Of a stretch of 7,041 nucleotides of DNA, positions 3,925 through 7,041 are shown piece after piece. Numbering within the stretch: position 1 is the stretch's first letter; every line of letters begins with the position of its first letter. Origin of the DNA: Actinomycetes bacterium (lineage in GTDB: Bacteria > Actinomycetota > Acidimicrobiia > Acidimicrobiales > RAAP-2); assembly GCA_021805305.1 (NCBI GenBank), contig JAJZFO010000121.1, forward strand, positions 1 through 7,041. The letters run 5' to 3'. The notes beneath the pieces are model-generated. The model searched no databases. It saw nothing but the letters and a program-made list of their open reading frames with translations, and was not told where the DNA came from. Position numbers and translations under genes: made by a program.

Positions 3925-6253
3925 GGTCGGTCGCGCCCACGGGCTCGAACGCGGCGAGGTACGACGACACGTCGTGCGCGGGAATCGCCGGTGACCAGAG
4001 GTAGCCCTGGGCGAGCTGGCAGTCGAGGGTCTTGAGCGCCTGCGCCTTGGCGACCGTCTCGACCCCTTCGGCCAACACGGTCATCTCGAGGCGGCGACAG
4101 AGCGCGACGATGGACTCGAGGATGGCGTCGCTCTCGGGCGACTCCCGAGTGGGTCGGATGAAGGTCTGGTCCACCTTGACGATCGAGGGCGTGAGTTCGG
4201 CGAGCACCGACAACGACGAGTGGCCGGTGCCGAAGTCGTCGAGCGCGACCCGCACCCCCATCGCCTCCAGATCGGCCACCAGCCGCTTGGTCAAGGCGAC
4301 GTCCTCGAGCGCGACCCCCTCGGTGACCTCGACAACCAGACGGGCGGGATCGACGTGGTGATGGATCAGGGCGCGGCGGATGTCGTCGATCAGGCGGGGG
4401 TTCTGGAATTGGCGTGACGACAGGTTGACCGTGACGAAGGGCGCGGGCGTGCCCGGCGTCACCCCGCGCCATCCGCGCGCGGCGGCCAGCGCCTCGTGCA
4501 GCGCGAAGTGCCCGAGTTCGAGGATCAGGTTGCTCTGCTCGGCCAGGGGGATGAACTCATCGGGCGCCACCATGTTGCGCGACGGGTGCCGCCAGCGCAT
4601 CAGCGCTTCGAATCCCACCACGACGCCCTCGCGCAGATCGACGATGGGTTGGAAGTACATCGAGAGCTCACCGTTCGCGGCGGCGTGGCGAAGGTCCTGC
4701 ACCAGGGCGAACCGGTCCAGCGCCGCGAACTTCAGTCGTGGGGTGAACACGTGGCTGTCGTCGGTGAGGGACTTCTTCGCCGCGATGAGGGCGAGGTCGG
4801 CGCGCACCAACGCCTCGCCGGGTTGCACCTGATGGTCCTCCCACAGATACGAGCCGATCCGCGCGCGTTGGTCGATCAAGATGCCATCGACGTGGAAGGA
4901 CGCCGCGAAGACCTGCGAGAGCCCCCTGGCGAGTTCCTCCACCGCCACCGGCCCCTGCTCGTGCGTCGTGAGCACGACGAAGACGTCACCCCCGATCCGG
5001 TAGGCGCTCTCGCCGCGACGTAGCTGACGCGAGAGCCGCTCGCCGACCGCGATCAGGAGGCGGTCGCCGGTGGCGTGTCCGAGCGAGTCATTCAGGGTCT
5101 TGAAATCCTCGAGGTCGATCAGGATGATCGAGCTCAAGGACCCGTCACGTTGAATGACGGCGTGCGCCTGCGCGAGGCGACGCTCGAGGAACGCCCGGTT
5201 CGGCAGTTTCGTCAGGTGGTCGTGCAACGAGCGATACTGCAACTGACGAGTGACCTCGGCCATGCGCAGACCGACCAGGACGAAGACCGCGCACGAGAGC
5301 GACGCCATGAGGACGCCGTTGATGGTCGCGTGGACGTTCACCGCGACGATGTAGACGACCTCGGGGACGAGACCCGCCCCCACCAGCACCGCGATGCGAT
5401 AGGAGCGCGGCGCGGGCGGCGCGGCGTCCCTCGTCACGAGCGGCGACGTGTCCGGCGCGGCGAGCGCCCGTAGCGACGCGGCGGCGAACAGCACGTACTT
5501 GATGACGTCGCCCGCGCTGGCGAAGCGGGTGGTGCTCCACTGATCGTTGAGCGACAACCAGTCGAAGCCGAAGTCGGAGATGGTCATCGCGATGATCGCC
5601 GCCAGGATCAGCCCACGATAGGCAACGGGCGAACGACGAAGGACGATGTAGCGCGCCGCCAGGAAGATCAACACGAGGTCCAAGAGCGGAGGAGCGAGGT
5701 CGATGCAGACCTGGTACCAGCCGATCGACGGCTTCGCCAGATACGGCCCGATGAGCGGGGGCCAAAGCATGGCGAAGACACTCACTACGACGATGGTGCT
5801 GTCGATGAGGTCGATGAGCGCCGCGCCGGTGATCCCCATCGAGAAGATCGCGCGCAGCGCGAGGAAGAGGAACGGATACCCGATGATGTAGAACGCGTCG
5901 GCGATCGTGTGAAGCGAGCCCGAGGGGTGGGCGGTGTGTCGATACACCGTCCACACGGTGTCGCCGAGGAAGAAGAAACAACTCGACACCGCTAGTGGCC
6001 ACCACTTCCTCCGCTCGCCACCGACGCTGCGCATCGAGACGAGGACGAGCACGACGATCGACGAGAGACTCACCGTGATGCGCACCCAATCTCGACCGGA
6101 CGATGACGAGAGGAACGGGGATCCGAGAACGGCCCCGAGGACCACCACCACGAGCACGAGACCCCACTTACCCCTGGTCACTTCATTCACCACCGGCCCC
6201 GTCGTCATCGCCGCCGGGCCCGAGTCGAGGTTGTCACCTCGAGTCTTTCGCAT
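3899..6253 (-). CDS. Membrane GGDEF-EAL protein, probable c-di-GMP phosphodiesterase
   Basis: 784 aa from the ATG at 6253. About ten hydrophobic segments (near 30-48, 57-74, 84-102, 118-139, 144-167, 181-205, 212-235, 249-266, 286-308, 313-332) form an N-terminal membrane sensor of unknown signal. A GGDEF domain follows (about 345-495: DHLTKLPNR, IDLEDFKTLNDSLGH), but the signature is GGDVF (421-425, DNA 4979-4993) and the I-site is RxxE instead of RxxD (R412, E415). It is therefore probably not a cyclase, though it may still bind GTP. The C-terminal EAL domain (about 525-770) keeps every key residue I can place: E549 of EALMRW, N610, E642, D672-D673 in DDFGTG, K693, E729 and Q749. Hydrolysis of c-di-GMP to pGpG at the inner membrane is thus the likely role. 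Start: the ATG at 6253 has GGGGAAG upstream; ATGs at 6316 (adds 21 residues, poor codons) and 6208 are alternatives. The gene is monocistronic and convergent with the ArsR gene. Confidence 0.93.
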   Translation of the reverse strand: MRKTRGDNLDSGPAAMTTGPVVNEVTRGKWGLVLVVVVLGAVLGSPFLSSSSGRDWVRITVSLSSIVVLVLVSMRSVGGERRKWWPLAVSSCFFFLGDTVWTVYRHTAHPSGSLHTIADAFYIIGYPFLFLALRAIFSMGITGAALIDLIDSTIVVVSVFAMLWPPLIGPYLAKPSIGWYQVCIDLAPPLLDLVLIFLAARYIVLRRSPVAYRGLILAAIIAMTISDFGFDWLSLNDQWSTTRFASAGDVIKYVLFAAASLRALAAPDTSPLVTRDAAPPAPRSYRIAVLVGAGLVPEVVYIVAVNVHATINGVLMASLSCAVFVLVGLRMAEVTRQLQYRSLHDHLTKLPNRAFLERRLAQAHAVIQRDGSLSSIILIDLEDFKTLNDSLGHATGDRLLIAVGERLSRQLRRGESAYRIGGDVFVVLTTHEQGPVAVEELARGLSQVFAASFHVDGILIDQRARIGSYLWEDHQVQPGEALVRADLALIAAKKSLTDDSHVFTPRLKFAALDRFALVQDLRHAAANGELSMYFQPIVDLREGVVVGFEALMRWRHPSRNMVAPDEFIPLAEQSNLILELGHFALHEALAAARGWRGVTPGTPAPFVTVNLSSRQFQNPRLIDDIRRALIHHHVDPARLVVEVTEGVALEDVALTKRLVADLEAMGVRVALDDFGTGHSSLSVLAELTPSIVKVDQTFIRPTRESPESDAILESIVALCRRLEMTVLAEGVETVAKAQALKTLDCQLAQGYLWSPAIPAHDVSSYLAAFEPVGATDLTVTPRPT

Positions 6254-6466
6254 CGTCTTCCCCGTTCGCGCTGCATCGATCGTCGTTACCACCACGCACT
6301 TCAAACAAGTCTTCATCAGGAGCGATGATCTCGGGTGACGAAGACACCTTATGCAATGGCCGTGTCGAAATGATGCATGGTGGTGAACCTTTCACTCACG
6401 AGGAGCAGGTCAGTTCGCGTTACCCTACACGCGACCGCGCGCTCACTGAACCCTTGACCAGTGTTA

Positions 6467-6697
6467 ATGCACGAGCGTGAATCAGCGTCGCCCTCCTTGT
6501 CACTCGACAACATTTGTCCCACCTGGGAGAAGTACAACGCGAGCGCCGTGGCGTACCAATTCGCGCGTTGCCGCGCCTGCGACGGCCCACGCGCCGAACA
6601 ACCGTGCGAGATCTGCGACGGTGTTCGTGCCGGTCATCCGTGCGGCGTCACACAGACCGCGCTCCACTGGACTGGCGACAAAGCTGCGGTGACGTAA
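6467..6697 (+). CDS. Possible small Cys-rich protein with a 12-residue CxxC repeat
   Basis: A 76-aa candidate from the ATG at 6467 (a GTG two codons earlier is also possible). Its centre holds two 12-residue units, CRACDGPRAEQP and CEICDGVRAGHP, followed by another Cys. The spacing C-x2-C-x8-C-x2-C would suit a small zinc-binding knuckle. In the second DNA unit, Gly and Arg codons differ only at the third base (GGC/GGT, CGC/CGT), as expected for a protein-level repeat. Third-position G/C by hand count is about 74%, above positions one and two (roughly 63 and 55%), which favours this strand over the opposing 137-aa frame. It remains below the main genes. There is no Shine-Dalgarno and no recognised family. 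It could be a chance frame or a gene remnant. Confidence 0.3.
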   Translation: MHERESASPSLSLDNICPTWEKYNASAVAYQFARCRACDGPRAEQPCEICDGVRAGHPCGVTQTALHWTGDKAAVT

Positions 6698-6970
6698 GAC
6701 GAGCAGAACAGATACCGACGCCAACGCGCGGTCGCGGTCGCGTGGTCGAATGTTGACATGATGTTCGATTGCGCAATTGACGTGTCGATCGCCACACGTG
6801 ATGGCGTCCCGGTCACATTGGTAACAAGCGCATCGATGAGCCACACTCACGTCAACGTCAACGTCATCGGTCTCGACATCGTGACGGTGGTTGCAACTGC
6901 GCTGGTGCGCCACGACGAGATCAGGCGTCCTCGCTCCACCAGTGCGCTTCTTCGCGCCCGCGATTTGTTG

Positions 6971-6983
6971 CCCACACGGTGGG
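6971..6983. repeat. Short perfect hairpin CCCAC-ACG-GTGGG
   Basis: A 5-bp stem with a 3-nt loop, 9 nt before the GTG at 6993. It has no T-run, so it is not a convincing terminator. It could influence translation of the frame that follows. Confidence 0.25.
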
Positions 6984-6992
6984 ATTGTCTAG

Positions 6993-7041
6993 GTGGATGA
7001 AACGCCAGTGGATGTGACCATTCACACCACCGGGGCATCCT
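6993..7041 (+). CDS. Possible 5' end of a gene running off the window
   Basis: A GTG directly after an in-frame TAG (6990-6992) opens a frame that stays open to the last base, reading (M)DETPVDVTIHTTGAS. Third positions are mostly G/C. There is no Shine-Dalgarno; if real, it may be leaderless. Only 16 codons are visible, so neither the gene nor a family can be established. Confidence 0.25.
   Translation, partial: MDETPVDVTIHTTGAS

Larger units (their letters stand above)
6254..7041. other. About 790 bp without a confident gene, between the EAL start and the window end
   Basis: Base composition here is less G/C-biased than in the main genes, and reading frames on both strands are short. I find no tRNA, insertion-sequence end or CRISPR. 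The left part must hold the promoter of the EAL gene, but no good -35/-10 pair is evident. Two stretches deserve separate entries: a Cys-repeat ORF (6467-6697) and a frame opening at 6993. A plus-strand frame at 6758-7000 (80 aa) and a minus-strand frame at 6500-6913 (137 aa) have no recognisable domain and no Shine-Dalgarno, and are not called. Confidence 0.5.

Noticed and set aside
5145..6167. 340-aa Arg/His-rich reading frame on the minus strand
   Set aside because: It is a shifted-frame shadow of the GGDEF-EAL gene, whose product has clear domains across the same bases.
6383..6395. GTGAA-CCT-TTCAC hairpin upstream of the EAL gene
   Set aside because: A 5-bp stem is expected by chance, and nothing ties it to a promoter or transcript end.
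6850..6867. Short GTCAAC tandem repeat
   Set aside because: Fewer than three imperfect copies; trivial low complexity.
6500..6913. 137-aa reading frame on the minus strand
   Set aside because: No recognisable domain and no Shine-Dalgarno. Where it opposes the 6467-6697 frame, codon-position G/C favours the plus strand. Not excluded, but not supported.
6758..7000. 80-aa reading frame on the plus strand with a Val/Thr-rich middle
   Set aside because: Third-position G/C by hand count is only about 66%, there is no Shine-Dalgarno, and part of the middle comes from a simple GTCAAC repeat. No family recognised.

Overview
This is a high-GC chromosomal window. Codon third positions are strongly G/C in the main genes, start codons include GTG, and some genes lack a Shine-Dalgarno sequence. 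This suggests an actinobacterium. The look of the envelope protein and the c-di-GMP protein would fit Acidimicrobiia, but that placement is a guess. There is no mobile element, CRISPR array, rRNA or tRNA that I can support.

Layout from left to right. (1) 66-842 (+): a secreted or membrane-anchored protein of 258 aa, with a weak resemblance to the extracellular sensor domain of mycobacterial PknH. (2) A convergent gap holds an interrupted inverted repeat (859-922). (3) 961-1863 (-): a LysR-type regulator, divergent from (4) 1947-3023 (+): a YeiH/UPF0324 'putative sulfate exporter'. This repeats the yeiE-yeiH arrangement of enterobacteria. The two promoters appear to share one TATA element in an 83-bp gap. 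(5) 3131-3613 and 3610-3924 (+): a two-gene operon of an AHSA1-type SRPBCC protein and an ArsR-type repressor, overlapping by 4 bp. Its promoter carries two perfect 7-4-7 operators exactly 27 bp apart, one over the -35/spacer and one over the predicted transcription start, so autorepression can be read from the DNA. (6) 3899-6253 (-): a membrane GGDEF-EAL protein with about ten membrane segments. Its EAL catalytic set is complete, but its GGDEF motif is degenerate (GGDVF), so it is most likely a c-di-GMP phosphodiesterase. It runs tail-to-tail into the ArsR gene with a 26-bp overlap. (7) 6254-7041: about 790 bp with no confident gene. It holds a possible 76-aa Cys-rich small protein (6467-6697) built on a 12-residue CxxC repeat, and a reading frame opening at 6993 that runs off the window.

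Functionally these are four separate modules: envelope sensing, sulfite/sulfate export, an autoregulated SRPBCC/ArsR pair and c-di-GMP turnover. I see no single new multi-gene system. The best leads are the tandem ArsR operator array, the degenerate GGDVF domain on an intact EAL protein, and the small Cys-repeat ORF.
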